NCBI GenBank assembly: GCA_002305715.1
Contig: DBQD01000059.1
Coordinates: 1-32,853 of the forward strand
DNA: 32,853 bases
Direction of reading: 5' to 3'
DNA from: Proteiniphilum sp. UBA1403
Lineage (GTDB): Bacteria; Bacteroidota; Bacteroidia; Bacteroidales; Dysgonomonadaceae
Position numbers and translations under genes: made by a program
The notes under the pieces: model-generated
Told to the model about the DNA's origin: nothing
The model's input: only the letters and a program-made list of their open reading frames with translations
Databases searched by the model: none
Part shown: one piece after another, positions 1 through 7,286 of the stretch
How positions within the stretch are numbered: the stretch's first letter is position 1
How the letters are laid out: every line of letters begins with the position of its first letter

Positions 1-1038
1 AGTTTTGCTCAATTAACCGCTAGAGAAAGCCTTCGTGACATTGAAAACAGCTTAACTGCTTTTTCATCGAAGCTTTATCACTCCGGTTTGAGATCTGCAA
101 CTGCAAAATCCACGTTGGCAGAGGCTAACGAGAAACGCAATTGGAGAATCTATGCTGATTATGCCCAGGTTTTAATCAAACAAGCCAGACCTTTATATGC
201 AGATGATCCCAATTTCAGATTGGATATTGACAATATGGTGTACGCTTTAGACAGTACTACAATTGACCTGTGTCTAAGTCTGTTTCCCTGGGCTAAATTT
301 CGAAAGACCAAAGGAGCCGTAAAGATGCATACCATTCTTGATTTAAGAGGATCAATACCAATCTATGTGGATATCACAAATGCGAATGTACATGATGTAA
401 ACATCCTTGATACGATCCCTGTTGAAGCCGGTTCTTATTACATAATGGATAAGGGCTATACAGACTTCAATAGGCTTTACAACAAGATTCACAAGGAACA
501 GGCATTCTTTGTCACCAGGTATAAGGACAACATCAACTTTATAACGGTTGAAAAACAGAACGTTAATCACAGTACTGGCGTACTGGATGATGCCACCATC
601 AGACTAACAGGATATTATTCGGCAAAGAAATACCCGGCTGAACTACGTCTTGTAACATACGAAGACTTTACAGATGGAAAGGTTTATCATTTTCTGACCA
701 ACAACTTTTCACTTGATTCTCTGACCATAGCTGAGCTATATCGCGAACGGTGGAAAATTGAACTGTTCTTCAAATGGATTAAACAGCATCTTCGTATAAA
801 AGCTTTTTACGGTACAAGTGAAAATGCTGTCAATTGTCAGATCTGGATAGCAATCTGCACTTATCTTCTCGCAGCTATTGCTAAAAAGAAACTGGGTATC
901 CCTGTAAGTTTGTATACTTTCACTCAGACTCTAGGGCTGGCCTTGTTTGAAAAAACGAATATCAAAGAACTCTTTAGTGGCAATAATAATTTAAACAATC
1001 AGTCCGATTATCCCTTCCTGCCACTTTGGGAAAATTAA
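1..1038 (+). CDS. IS4-family transposase, 5' end outside window
   Basis: This is a DDE transposase of the IS4 family, which cuts and joins insertion-sequence ends. The frame is open from base 1, so the gene starts to the left and only its N-terminal part is missing; the visible protein is about 345 residues. The catalytic triad can be placed: Asp at bases 250-252 (in DSTT), Asp at 448-450 (in MDKGYTD) and Glu at 760-762. The last sits in the IS4 signature Y-x2-R-x3-E-x6-K, with Tyr at 739, Arg at 748, Glu at 760 and Lys at 781. The N-terminal segment (LTARESLRDIE, SGLRSATAKS, ANEKRN) resembles the DUF4372-type N-terminus of Bacteroidales IS4 elements. There is no frameshift, so the element may be active. 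A later TTG (88) is not the true start, because the conserved N-terminal domain continues upstream of it. Confidence 0.9.
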   Translation, partial: SFAQLTARESLRDIENSLTAFSSKLYHSGLRSATAKSTLAEANEKRNWRIYADYAQVLIKQARPLYADDPNFRLDIDNMVYALDSTTIDLCLSLFPWAKFRKTKGAVKMHTILDLRGSIPIYVDITNANVHDVNILDTIPVEAGSYYIMDKGYTDFNRLYNKIHKEQAFFVTRYKDNINFITVEKQNVNHSTGVLDDATIRLTGYYSAKKYPAELRLVTYEDFTDGKVYHFLTNNFSLDSLTIAELYRERWKIELFFKWIKQHLRIKAFYGTSENAVNCQIWIAICTYLLAAIAKKKLGIPVSLYTFTQTLGLALFEKTNIKELFSGNNNLNNQSDYPFLPLWEN

Positions 1039-1050
1039 ACCGGACAGGAG
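1..1050 (+). mobile_element. Right part of an IS4-family insertion sequence
   Basis: The element contains the transposase above. Its right boundary is set only approximately, just after the transposase stop at 1036-1038, near the sequence ACCGGACAGGAG. The left end is outside the window, so the terminal inverted repeats and target duplication cannot be matched. The downstream sequence reads as coding remnant almost immediately, so the right end must lie within a few tens of bases of the stop. Confidence 0.55.
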
Positions 1051-1316
1051 TGGAGAAAATTATCTATGTAAATGGAGGAATTGTAATTAATACTCCATAC
1101 TTTAAGTGCGTAGATGCTGGTGCATTTTTGGATTCTCCTCCAGTCGGTGCTGAAATTATTGAACCCAATACAGTAAACAACAACGGGTATAGATTTCTGG
1201 AGATAAATGATGAACACCCCCAATCGATATTCAATGCCTATTATGCCAAATATGAATTTACTTCATATTATCGTGGTGCCGAATTAACTATAAAAATAAA
1301 ACCTGACACAGTTTAA
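1041..1316 (+). pseudogene. 3' remnant of an unrecognised gene abutting the IS
   Basis: A frame running up to the TAA at 1314-1316 encodes about 90 residues, with segments such as YVNGGIVINTPYFKC and FTSYYRGAELTIKIKP. It is open back into the IS end (to base 990) and contains no ATG codon anywhere; only a TTG at 1026 and a GTG at 1050 could serve as starts. That pattern fits the C-terminal end of a gene whose 5' part was cut off by the IS insertion, rather than a complete small gene. I do not recognise the family. The composition (Tyr- and Asn-rich, beta-like alternation) suggests an extracytoplasmic or phage-type protein, but that is only an impression. A genuine short gene starting at GTG is the alternative. 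Confidence 0.4.
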
Positions 1317-1353
1317 TTTACACAACCGTTTTAAACCCCAAATAGTATATTAC

Positions 1354-1941
1354 ATGGAAAACATTGTACATCACAATCCAAACACAAACGTTGTGGACGA
1401 GCTGTTTTTGAACAGCCCCAATTATTTTAAATTCGAACAGACCGAAGAACACCCAAAAAAGGAGAACACACTCTATCTGACTATCAAGCAGAAATGGTTC
1501 GATGAAATCGTCGCCGGACGCAAAAATGTGGAGTACCGCGATATCAAGGAGACAACCATGAAAAAGTACCTCGATTTAACTGTCAGGGGAGATAATACCA
1601 TTTTGGTGAACGAGCATCTTCCGGTAGATGGATTACTGGGTATTTTTGAATACAACAACGGGATATTCTGTTATGTACCCAGGATATATCAATACCTCAA
1701 CCTGGCGGTAGGCTACAAAAAAGATCGTGATACGGCACTGATCCGTGTGAAGGGAGCCTGTATTATGCCCTACAGGTTAGAGGACGGCAGGATTTATCGT
1801 TTCAACGACGAGATGATCGAAGGTGTTGAAACAATGTCTCAAGGCGAATTTATCAAGACATCGTACAGGGAAAACGGGGAGTTGTGCTACTGGACCATCG
1901 GCTACCAACTGGGTGAAATAGTGGAGTTGGATAAAAAATGA
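1354..1941 (+). CDS. ASCH-domain protein
   Basis: This 195-residue soluble protein has an ASCH (ASC-1 homology) fold core at about residues 40-165. The typical opening strand-helix signature is visible at 41-63 (LYLTIKQKWFDEIVAGRK followed by VEYRDI). The C-terminal part continues the barrel with ALIRVKGACIMPY and YWTIGYQLGEIVEL. ASCH domains are PUA-related beta barrels thought to bind RNA or modified nucleotides; no specific reaction can be assigned here. In Bacteroidota, orphan genes of this type often travel on phages and integrative elements. That suits the position between an IS remnant and a tRNA gene, with no functional partner nearby. The ATG at 1354 has no obvious Shine-Dalgarno, which is normal for the phylum. 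Confidence 0.75.
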   Translation: MENIVHHNPNTNVVDELFLNSPNYFKFEQTEEHPKKENTLYLTIKQKWFDEIVAGRKNVEYRDIKETTMKKYLDLTVRGDNTILVNEHLPVDGLLGIFEYNNGIFCYVPRIYQYLNLAVGYKKDRDTALIRVKGACIMPYRLEDGRIYRFNDEMIEGVETMSQGEFIKTSYRENGELCYWTIGYQLGEIVELDKK

Positions 1942-2030
1942 GTTTACTCTGTACGCGAAACACCATTGAATCCATATTCATTCCAAAAAAATGGTAGCAC
2001 ACAATGAGACTTGACTTGTTTGATTAACTT

Positions 2031-2077
2031 CAAAAAAAACACACAGTCAACGCTAAAGTGTGCGTAAAACTGTGTGT
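2031..2077 (-). terminator. Intrinsic terminator of the tRNA-Ser gene
   Basis: Read on the minus strand, 9-base arms ACACACAGT (2077-2069) and ACTGTGTGT (2047-2039) are perfectly complementary. Between them is an inner 4-bp stem ACGC/GCGT around an 8-base loop. The hairpin is followed directly by eight T residues (2038-2031). It begins 36 bases past the tRNA 3' end, so it most simply ends tRNA-Ser transcription. Confidence 0.8.
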
Positions 2078-2112
2078 AAGTTTTGCAAAACATTGACATT
2101 CAATGTATATTG

Positions 2113-2197
2113 CGGAGAGAGAGGGATTCGAACCCCCGGAAGCTTGCACTTCAACGGTTTTCAAGACCGCCGCGATCGACCACTCTGCCATCTCTCC
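2113..2197 (-). tRNA. tRNA-Ser(UGA)
   Basis: The 85-nt minus-strand cloverleaf has a long variable arm of class II type, as in serine tRNAs. The acceptor stem pairs GGAGAGA (2197-2191) with TCTCTCC (2120-2114), with discriminator G at 2113. The anticodon stem CGGTC/GACCG-like segment encloses the loop CTTGAAA, giving anticodon TGA. The T arm contains the GGTTCGAATCC core. The 3' CCA is not encoded, because the genome continues with CA after the discriminator. The identity follows from anticodon and variable arm together. Confidence 0.96.
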
Positions 2198-2245
2198 TTT
2201 TGGACGTAAGGATGGAATGCAAATGAACATTCCCTTAAGCGCGTG

Positions 2246-2253
2246 CAAAGATA
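2246..2253 (-). promoter_or_regulatory. Predicted -7 element of the tRNA-Ser promoter
   Basis: TATCTTTG on the minus strand matches the Bacteroidota -7 consensus TAnnTTTG exactly and lies about 49 bases upstream of the mature tRNA 5' end. No convincing TTG -33 box is seen at the expected distance. Confidence 0.5.
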
Positions 2254-2326
2254 TAACTATTTTTCGAAAGTAAAACATTCCTACCAGATAAATTTTCACC
2301 ATTTATATAAAATCAATTATTCCTCG

Positions 2327-2334
2327 TATCTTTG
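2327..2334 (+). promoter_or_regulatory. Predicted -7 element of the helicase promoter
   Basis: TATCTTTG matches TAnnTTTG exactly and lies 25 bases before the helicase ATG. A weak -33 candidate (TTTA, 2302-2305) sits 21 bases upstream. Confidence 0.55.
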
Positions 2335-2359
2335 TACCTTGAAGAAATAAGATTTACAG

Positions 2360-4174
2360 ATGCAATTTACCGAACTTACACTTTGCAAACCTCTCCAGGA
2401 AGGTCTGGAAGCAATGAACTTTACTGATATGACTCCTGTACAGGAGCGAGCCATACCGGCTATTCTGGCAAAGAAAGATGTGATTGCCTGCGCTCAGACT
2501 GGCACAGGAAAAACAGCCGCATTTCTACTTCCACTACTAAACAACCTGCTTTCAGAACCTCATGAGGAAAACAAGGTGAATGCCATTATCATGGCTCCTA
2601 CGAGGGAATTGGCACAACAGATTGACCAGCAAATGGAGGGTTTTTCGTACTACACACCCTTTTCCTCTGTAGCCGTATATGGCGGTAACAATGCTGAAGC
2701 ATGGGATGTACAGAAAAGAGGGCTAATGAACGGTGCCGACGTGGTTATTGCTACACCGGGAAGGCTACTCTCACACATTAACTTATATAATATTGATTTT
2801 TCAGGAGTAAAATATTTTATTCTAGATGAGGCAGACAGGATGCTCGACTTGGGGTTCTTCGATGACATCATGAAAATTGCAAATCTGCTTCCCAAGGATC
2901 GGCAGACTGTGATGTTTTCGGCTACAATGCCTCCAAAGATACAACAGCTGGCAATAACAATCTTACACAATCCAGAGGAGATTACTATTGCCATTTCACG
3001 CCCCCCTGACAGCATCTTACAGTCGGCCTACATCTGTTACGACACACAGAAAATCAACATCTTAAAACACCTTTTTAAGGAGAAGAAACCTAAAAAAGTG
3101 ATTCTTTTTTCCGGTTCAAAACAGAAAGTAAAGGAGATTGCTCGTACATTGCATAAAATGGGTCTGTCGACCGGAGAGATGCATTCCGACTTGGACCAGG
3201 TTCAGCGTAATCATGTGATGCATGAATTTAAGAATGAAAGAGTTGACATCTTAGTCGCTACAGATATCGTGTCAAGAGGGATCGACATTGACGACATCAC
3301 TTTAGTAATTAATTACGATGTACCATATGATGCCGAAGATTACGTTCACCGTATTGGACGTACCGCAAGAGCGGGTGATACCGGAATGGCCATCACATTT
3401 GTCTCTCCAGAGGAGCAGTACCGCTTTTCGCTGATCGAGAAATTTTTACAAAAAGAAATTTATCGGATACCAATCCCCGCAGAACTGGGTGAAGGCCCCT
3501 CCTATAACCCCTCACGAGAAAGTGCACAGCGTGGTAAAAGTGGTCACAAATTAAAACAAGGTAAAGGAAGTAAAGGTGGTAAACGGCAAGGAGGATCCGA
3601 TAAATCACAAAAAGTAGAAGTAACCACTGCAGATGCTGAGAAAGCTACGAAACAGGAAAAACAGGAAAAACAGGAAAGAAAGAAGAGACCTCCCCGTCAA
3701 GAAAATAAGGAAAGACTGGAGAATAAGGTTAGAAATGAGACATTAAATAAATCAGAATCATCATTACCAGCGAATGAAGGTGATAAGCCACGTTTAGAAG
3801 AAAAGCAAAGACCAAAGAATGGGAATCGCCGTAAAAAGAAGCCCCGTAGAAGGGAAGATATCGGTATCCAATCCCAACGCAGAGAAGATAGCGAGCTGAG
3901 TACACCTCAAAGAGAAAATGGTGAAAGGCCTAAAAAGAAAGTTATCAAGAAATCGGAGAGATTGCAACTAGACGCAACTAAACAACCATCAGAAGCAAAT
4001 ACCGCACAAAGCGAAAAGAATCCCCGTACGCGGAACAAGTATTCACGCACAAGAGGAGATAAACGAGCTGTTGTGGATGAAAAAGAAAAAAAACAGTCTA
4101 CTGAAGTCCAAACATCACCAGTGGAACCTGAAAAGAAAAAGAGATGGAGCTGGTGGCCTTTTGGTAAGAAATAA
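2360..4174 (+). CDS. DEAD-box ATP-dependent RNA helicase (RhlE-like) with basic tail
   Basis: This is an ATP-dependent RNA helicase that remodels RNA or ribosome assembly intermediates. The 604-residue protein has the full motif set: Q motif near 18-30, motif I AQTGTGKT (45-52), PTRELAQQ (80-87), TPGR (132-135), DEAD (156-159), SAT (187-189), the SRGIDID region, and HRIGRTARAG near 330. The helicase core ends near residue 375. The remaining 230 residues are a low-complexity, Lys/Arg/Glu/Gln-rich tail, presumably disordered and RNA-binding. It includes a triple Lys-Gln-Glu repeat (bases 3652-3678) and ends in a Trp-rich WSWWPFGKK. The core is of the RhlE class; the tail is much longer than in E. 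coli RhlE. It has its own predicted promoter and a shared hairpin terminator at its 3' end. Confidence 0.95.
   Translation: MQFTELTLCKPLQEGLEAMNFTDMTPVQERAIPAILAKKDVIACAQTGTGKTAAFLLPLLNNLLSEPHEENKVNAIIMAPTRELAQQIDQQMEGFSYYTPFSSVAVYGGNNAEAWDVQKRGLMNGADVVIATPGRLLSHINLYNIDFSGVKYFILDEADRMLDLGFFDDIMKIANLLPKDRQTVMFSATMPPKIQQLAITILHNPEEITIAISRPPDSILQSAYICYDTQKINILKHLFKEKKPKKVILFSGSKQKVKEIARTLHKMGLSTGEMHSDLDQVQRNHVMHEFKNERVDILVATDIVSRGIDIDDITLVINYDVPYDAEDYVHRIGRTARAGDTGMAITFVSPEEQYRFSLIEKFLQKEIYRIPIPAELGEGPSYNPSRESAQRGKSGHKLKQGKGSKGGKRQGGSDKSQKVEVTTADAEKATKQEKQEKQERKKRPPRQENKERLENKVRNETLNKSESSLPANEGDKPRLEEKQRPKNGNRRKKKPRRREDIGIQSQRREDSELSTPQRENGERPKKKVIKKSERLQLDATKQPSEANTAQSEKNPRTRNKYSRTRGDKRAVVDEKEKKQSTEVQTSPVEPEKKKRWSWWPFGKK
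3652..3678 (+). repeat. Three tandem copies of a 9-base repeat
   Basis: The unit acaggaaaa occurs three times in a row (3652-3660, 3661-3669, 3670-3678; the last copy has one change). It keeps the reading frame of the helicase tail and encodes Lys-Gln-Glu repeated. In-frame slippage here would change tail length. Confidence 0.8.
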
Positions 4175-4181
4175 AGAATTA

Positions 4182-4203
4182 CAGGCTGAATTTATTCAGC
4201 CTG
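4182..4203. terminator. Bidirectional hairpin between convergent genes
   Basis: CAGGCTGAAT (4182-4191) and ATTCAGCCTG (4194-4203) form a perfect 10-base inverted repeat around two bases. It overlaps the stop codon of the minus-strand gamma subunit and lies 8 bases after the helicase stop. T-rich sequence follows on the minus strand; on the plus strand the T-run is weak. Confidence 0.7.
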
Positions 4204-4746
4204 TTGCTCTTGTTCCACTAGCTCCATACCTCTCAGAATAGCTGCTTCATTCATGGGGAGAAGTTTATGGTGTCTTTCTGGAAGAGAAGCTTGAAGTCCT
4301 TTCATCACGTTCACTAATTCCACCATTGGAGATATTTTAAGCAGTCCGCCTAGTATGATCATATTAAAAACCCTGGTATTATCCATCTTTATGGATTCAT
4401 CCATGGCGTTAATTCTGTATACATTGATATCTTTCCGTTCCACCTTTTTATGGATGCCATATCCATCATAGATTAGAGCCCCACCGGGTTTAACACGATC
4501 CTCAAATTTCTCGAGTGAAGGTTGATTGAGTACGATAGCTACATCAAATTGATTAACGACAGGTGAACTAATGGGTTCATCGGATATGATGACTGTTACG
4601 TTTGCTGTACCACCACGTTGCTCTGGTCCGTATGCTGGGAACCATGACACCTCCTTCTCTTCCATCATACCAGAATATGCGAGGATTTTCCCCATTGAGA
4701 GTACACCTTGTCCTCCAAATCCAGATATCACTATTTCCTGTAACAT
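4192..4746 (-). CDS. 2-oxoacid:ferredoxin oxidoreductase, gamma subunit
   Basis: This is the gamma subunit of a four-subunit 2-oxoacid:ferredoxin oxidoreductase (KorC/VorC-like), which oxidatively decarboxylates a 2-oxoacid to its acyl-CoA while reducing ferredoxin. The 184-residue protein opens with ISGFGGQGV (7-15), the hallmark of the family, and has AYGPEQRGG near 38-46. It is a usual full-length gamma subunit. It is the last gene of the operon, 16 bases after the beta subunit. The gene set alone does not decide between 2-oxoglutarate and branched-chain 2-oxoacids, so no symbol is given. Its final codons lie inside the terminator hairpin. Confidence 0.92.
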   Translation of the reverse strand: MLQEIVISGFGGQGVLSMGKILAYSGMMEEKEVSWFPAYGPEQRGGTANVTVIISDEPISSPVVNQFDVAIVLNQPSLEKFEDRVKPGGALIYDGYGIHKKVERKDINVYRINAMDESIKMDNTRVFNMIILGGLLKISPMVELVNVMKGLQASLPERHHKLLPMNEAAILRGMELVEQEQQAE

Positions 4747-4762
4747 GTTTGCTCCTTCTTGT

Positions 4763-5524
4763 TTAAATATTTTTCAAATCACCTATGGGATATACTGGGA
4801 ACATGTTTTCCACCATCCAATCATTTGCTTGCGCTGGTGTCATTTTCCATCCAGAGTTGCAAGTTGAAACCACCTCCACAATGGATGTTCCTTTTCCGGC
4901 CATTGAGTTCTCAAAAGCGAGTCTGATCATTCGTTTGGTTTTCTTTACAGCTGCTGCAGTATGAACGCTGACACGTGTGGCCAAGCAGACACCGTCGAGT
5001 AGTGCCAGTAGATCGAGTATCTTCAAGGGATTGCCCATTGTTTGTGTATTACGACCTTCGGGGCTTGTGGAGGTTTTCATATCTTTTAAGGTCGTAGGTG
5101 CCATTTGACCACCTGTCATACCGTAAATACCGTTATTAATAAAGATAATGGCAATATTCTCACCTCTATTTGCAGCATGTATAGTCTCTGCGGTACCAAT
5201 TGCTGCCAAGTCCCCGTCTCCCTGGTATGTAAAAACCATCCTGTCTGGCAACAGACGTTTTGTGGCGGTAGCCAGTGCGGGAGCACGCCCATGCGCTGCC
5301 TCCTGCCAATCTATATCGATGTAATTATAAGCAAACACGGCACACCCTACAGGGGCAATACCAATTGTTTTTTCCTGCATTCCCAACTCCTGTATTATTT
5401 CGGCAATAAGTTTATGCACCACACCATGAGAACAACCGGGACAGTAATGCATGTGGTTGTCATTCATGAGTTCCGGTTTGGTATATACCAAATTTTCCGG
5501 ACTTATTAATAGATCTTTGTTCAT
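4763..5524 (-). CDS. 2-oxoacid:ferredoxin oxidoreductase, beta (TPP) subunit
   Basis: This thiamine-pyrophosphate subunit carries out the decarboxylation step. With the ATG at 5524 the protein is 253 residues, the usual length. Visible features are HYCPGCSHG (26-34), which starts the TPP-binding domain, APVGCAVF (57-64), and the TPP/Mg motif GDGD (102-105) followed by NNGIYGMTGGQ (130-140). The frame stays open to an ATG at 5608, but the extra 28 residues precede the conserved N-terminus (LISPENLVYTKPEL), so I chose 5524. The upstream neighbour is not the alpha subunit directly but a 53-codon membrane-protein gene. Substrate could be 2-oxoglutarate, which would fit the succinyl-CoA synthetase genes elsewhere in the window, or branched-chain 2-oxoacids. 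Confidence 0.93.
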   Translation of the reverse strand: MNKDLLISPENLVYTKPELMNDNHMHYCPGCSHGVVHKLIAEIIQELGMQEKTIGIAPVGCAVFAYNYIDIDWQEAAHGRAPALATATKRLLPDRMVFTYQGDGDLAAIGTAETIHAANRGENIAIIFINNGIYGMTGGQMAPTTLKDMKTSTSPEGRNTQTMGNPLKILDLLALLDGVCLATRVSVHTAAAVKKTKRMIRLAFENSMAGKGTSIVEVVSTCNSGWKMTPAQANDWMVENMFPVYPIGDLKNI

Positions 5525-5649
5525 ATGAATATGTTTTTTCAGATTGTAACCATGCATTGAAATGATGCTATTCATCTCTTCATAGCAGAGTGTGGTATTA
5601 CGTTGCAATGCATGTTACCATTTAAGTGGACGGTCGGCCACCCCCTTTA

Positions 5650-5811
5650 CTATTTTTTGGCAAAGCGGTAGATAAGATAAAAAAGGATAGCTGAACCACC
5701 GAAATACCACGTTAACTTCATGTTCTGTTCGAAGGAAAAATAAACTATAATAGTTCCAATGAACGCCAACAGAAATAATAGCAGAAATATGTTTCTGATT
5801 TTTGGATCCAT
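5650..5811 (-). CDS. 53-residue two-helix membrane protein inside the oxidoreductase operon
   Basis: This short gene lies between the alpha and beta subunit genes and reads in the same direction. It starts with ATG at 5811 and ends with TAG at 5650-5652. The protein begins MDPKIRN and has two hydrophobic segments: about 8-25 (IFLLLFLLAFIGTIIVYF) and about 34-49 (TWYFGGSAILFYLIYR). A short polar turn (SFEQNMK) separates them and it ends in RFAKK. By the positive-inside rule both ends would be cytoplasmic, giving a hairpin in the inner membrane. The gap to the alpha stop is 13 bases on its upstream side in transcription order, typical of an operon member. I do not recognise a family. A role in tethering or tuning the otherwise soluble oxidoreductase is inference only. 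Confidence 0.75.
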   Translation of the reverse strand: MDPKIRNIFLLLFLLAFIGTIIVYFSFEQNMKLTWYFGGSAILFYLIYRFAKK

Positions 5812-5824
5812 AAGTGATTATATG

Positions 5825-6907
5825 TTAAATAGACATTTTTTCTTTCAATGCTGCCAGCACCCCATCAGGTGTTGGCACAATACCTCCCAGACGCCCATAG
5901 TGAGAGACTGGTATTTGCCCATTCACCGCTAAGCGAACATCCTCAACCATTTGTCCGGCATTCAGTTCCACAGTAAGCATTCCTTTCACCTTGCCTCCAT
6001 AGCTATGCAATACTTTTGTAGGAAATGGCCATAGTGTAATAGGTCGCAACAGTCCCACTTTAATACCTTCCTTTCGTGCCAAATCTATTGTCTTCATACA
6101 GATACGTGCAGCAGAACCAAAAGCTACTAATAGATAGTCGGCATCGTCACACTTCACCTCTTCATATCTCACCTCAGTAGCTTCCACCTCTCGGTATTTG
6201 GCTTGAAATCGTTCGTTGTTTTTCTCCATTGCAGCGGAGTCAAGCTCAAGTGAAGTGATGATATTCGGTTTTCTATCAGCTGTCTTTCCCAAAGTAGCCC
6301 ACGGGCATTGTTCCCTAATTTCCTGTTCTGTTCTTCGCTGGCGCCAAGCAGGCAGTTTTACCTTTTCCATCATCTGTCCGATGACTCCATCGGTAAGTAT
6401 CATGGATGGATTGCGATACTTAAACGCCAAGTCGAATGCCAAGCCAACAAAATCGGCCATTTCTTGCACTGAATTAGGAGCCAAGGTGATCAGTTTGTAG
6501 TCGCCATGTCCACCTCCTTTAACAGTCTGAAAATAGTCGGCTTGTGACGGTTGAATGGTTCCCAATCCAGGGCCACCACGTTGCACGTTCACAATGAGAG
6601 CCGGTAATTCTGCTCCAGCCATGTAGGAGATTCCCTCCTGTTTGAGGCTTATACCAGGACTTGAGGAAGAGGTCATTGCATACTTTCCACAAGCAGCGCC
6701 AGCATATACCATATTGATGGCAGACACTTCGCTTTCTGCCTGAAGTACCACCATACCGGTAGTTTTCCAGGGAGCTTCTTCCATGAGTGTTTCGATGATT
6801 TCAGACTGGGGTGTTATAGGATAACCGAAGTAGCCATCTACACCATATCGAATGGCCGCATGTGCGATAGCCTCGTTACCCTTCATCAATGCTATTTCTT
6901 CAGACAT
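5825..6907 (-). CDS. 2-oxoacid:ferredoxin oxidoreductase, alpha subunit
   Basis: This is the alpha subunit, containing the pyrimidine-binding TPP half-domain plus the C-terminal transketolase-like domain. The 360 residues match stand-alone KorA/VorB-type subunits. Diagnostic segments are GNEAIAHAAIRYGVDGYFGYP (cofactor entry, split here as residues 10-30), TSSSSPGISLKQEG near 79-92, and NVQRGGPGLGTIQPSQAD near 107-124. The C-terminal domain follows from about 245 (ADYLLVAFGSAARI). It starts 12 bases after the ferredoxin stop and is followed by the small membrane protein. Bacteroidales homologues are often annotated as VorB (branched-chain) or KorA (2-oxoglutarate); sequence inspection does not separate these. 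Confidence 0.93.
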   Translation of the reverse strand: MSEEIALMKGNEAIAHAAIRYGVDGYFGYPITPQSEIIETLMEEAPWKTTGMVVLQAESEVSAINMVYAGAACGKYAMTSSSSPGISLKQEGISYMAGAELPALIVNVQRGGPGLGTIQPSQADYFQTVKGGGHGDYKLITLAPNSVQEMADFVGLAFDLAFKYRNPSMILTDGVIGQMMEKVKLPAWRQRRTEQEIREQCPWATLGKTADRKPNIITSLELDSAAMEKNNERFQAKYREVEATEVRYEEVKCDDADYLLVAFGSAARICMKTIDLARKEGIKVGLLRPITLWPFPTKVLHSYGGKVKGMLTVELNAGQMVEDVRLAVNGQIPVSHYGRLGGIVPTPDGVLAALKEKMSI

Positions 6908-6919
6908 ACAATTAATATT

Positions 6920-7150
6920 TTATCCTACTTTTACCTTGTAGACTGTTAGACATCCATCTGGGCATACATAGCCACAGTTAGCGCATCCGATACAAGCTTC
7001 TTTGTTTTTCATGTATACATAGTGATAACCGCGGTCGTTCACTTCTCTCGGTTCCAGTTCTAGTACGTGGGTGGGACAAGCCACCACACACAGATCACAT
7101 CCTTTACAGCGATCTGTGTTTACAACTACATAACCTTTAAATTTTGCCAT
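6920..7150 (-). CDS. 2x[4Fe-4S] ferredoxin subunit of the 2-oxoacid oxidoreductase
   Basis: This 76-residue ferredoxin accepts electrons in the oxidoreductase complex (delta, KorD/VorD-like). It carries two complete CxxCxxCxxxC clusters: Cys 15, 18, 21, 25 and Cys 53, 56, 59, 63, so two [4Fe-4S] centres. It is the first gene of the operon, with a good promoter match 26-56 bases upstream. The alpha subunit follows after 12 bases. Confidence 0.93.
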   Translation of the reverse strand: MAKFKGYVVVNTDRCKGCDLCVVACPTHVLELEPREVNDRGYHYVYMKNKEACIGCANCGYVCPDGCLTVYKVKVG

Positions 7151-7175
7151 TATTTGGAGTGGTTTTTAGTTGGCA

Positions 7176-7206
7176 CAAATATAACTTAACTTTATGAGCC
7201 ATTCAA
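7176..7206 (-). promoter_or_regulatory. Promoter of the 2-oxoacid:ferredoxin oxidoreductase operon
   Basis: The minus strand carries TTG (7206-7204), a 20-base spacer, then TATATTTG (7183-7176), matching both the -33 and -7 elements of the Bacteroidota promoter with normal spacing. The ferredoxin ATG follows 26 bases later. It is the best-formed promoter in the window. Confidence 0.7.
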
Positions 7207-7286
7207 TTTTTCTATGTTAATTTTTGGCTTCTCTATTTGTTGGACTTAGATGTAAGCACACTTCATCCACATCCACCAATACAATT

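Noticed and set aside
2043..2075. TTACACACAGTTT / TTACGCACACTTT as integrase arm-type direct repeats
   Set aside because: The same bases are fully explained by the hairpin and T-run of a tRNA terminator, and no integrase gene is present.
2030..2302. A 90-codon open frame on the minus strand across the tRNA-Ser gene
   Set aside because: It reads straight through the tRNA and its terminator and has no family resemblance.
5525..5608. N-terminal extension of the beta subunit to an ATG at 5608
   Set aside because: The extra 28 residues precede the conserved family N-terminus and would fill most of the gap to the small membrane-protein gene.
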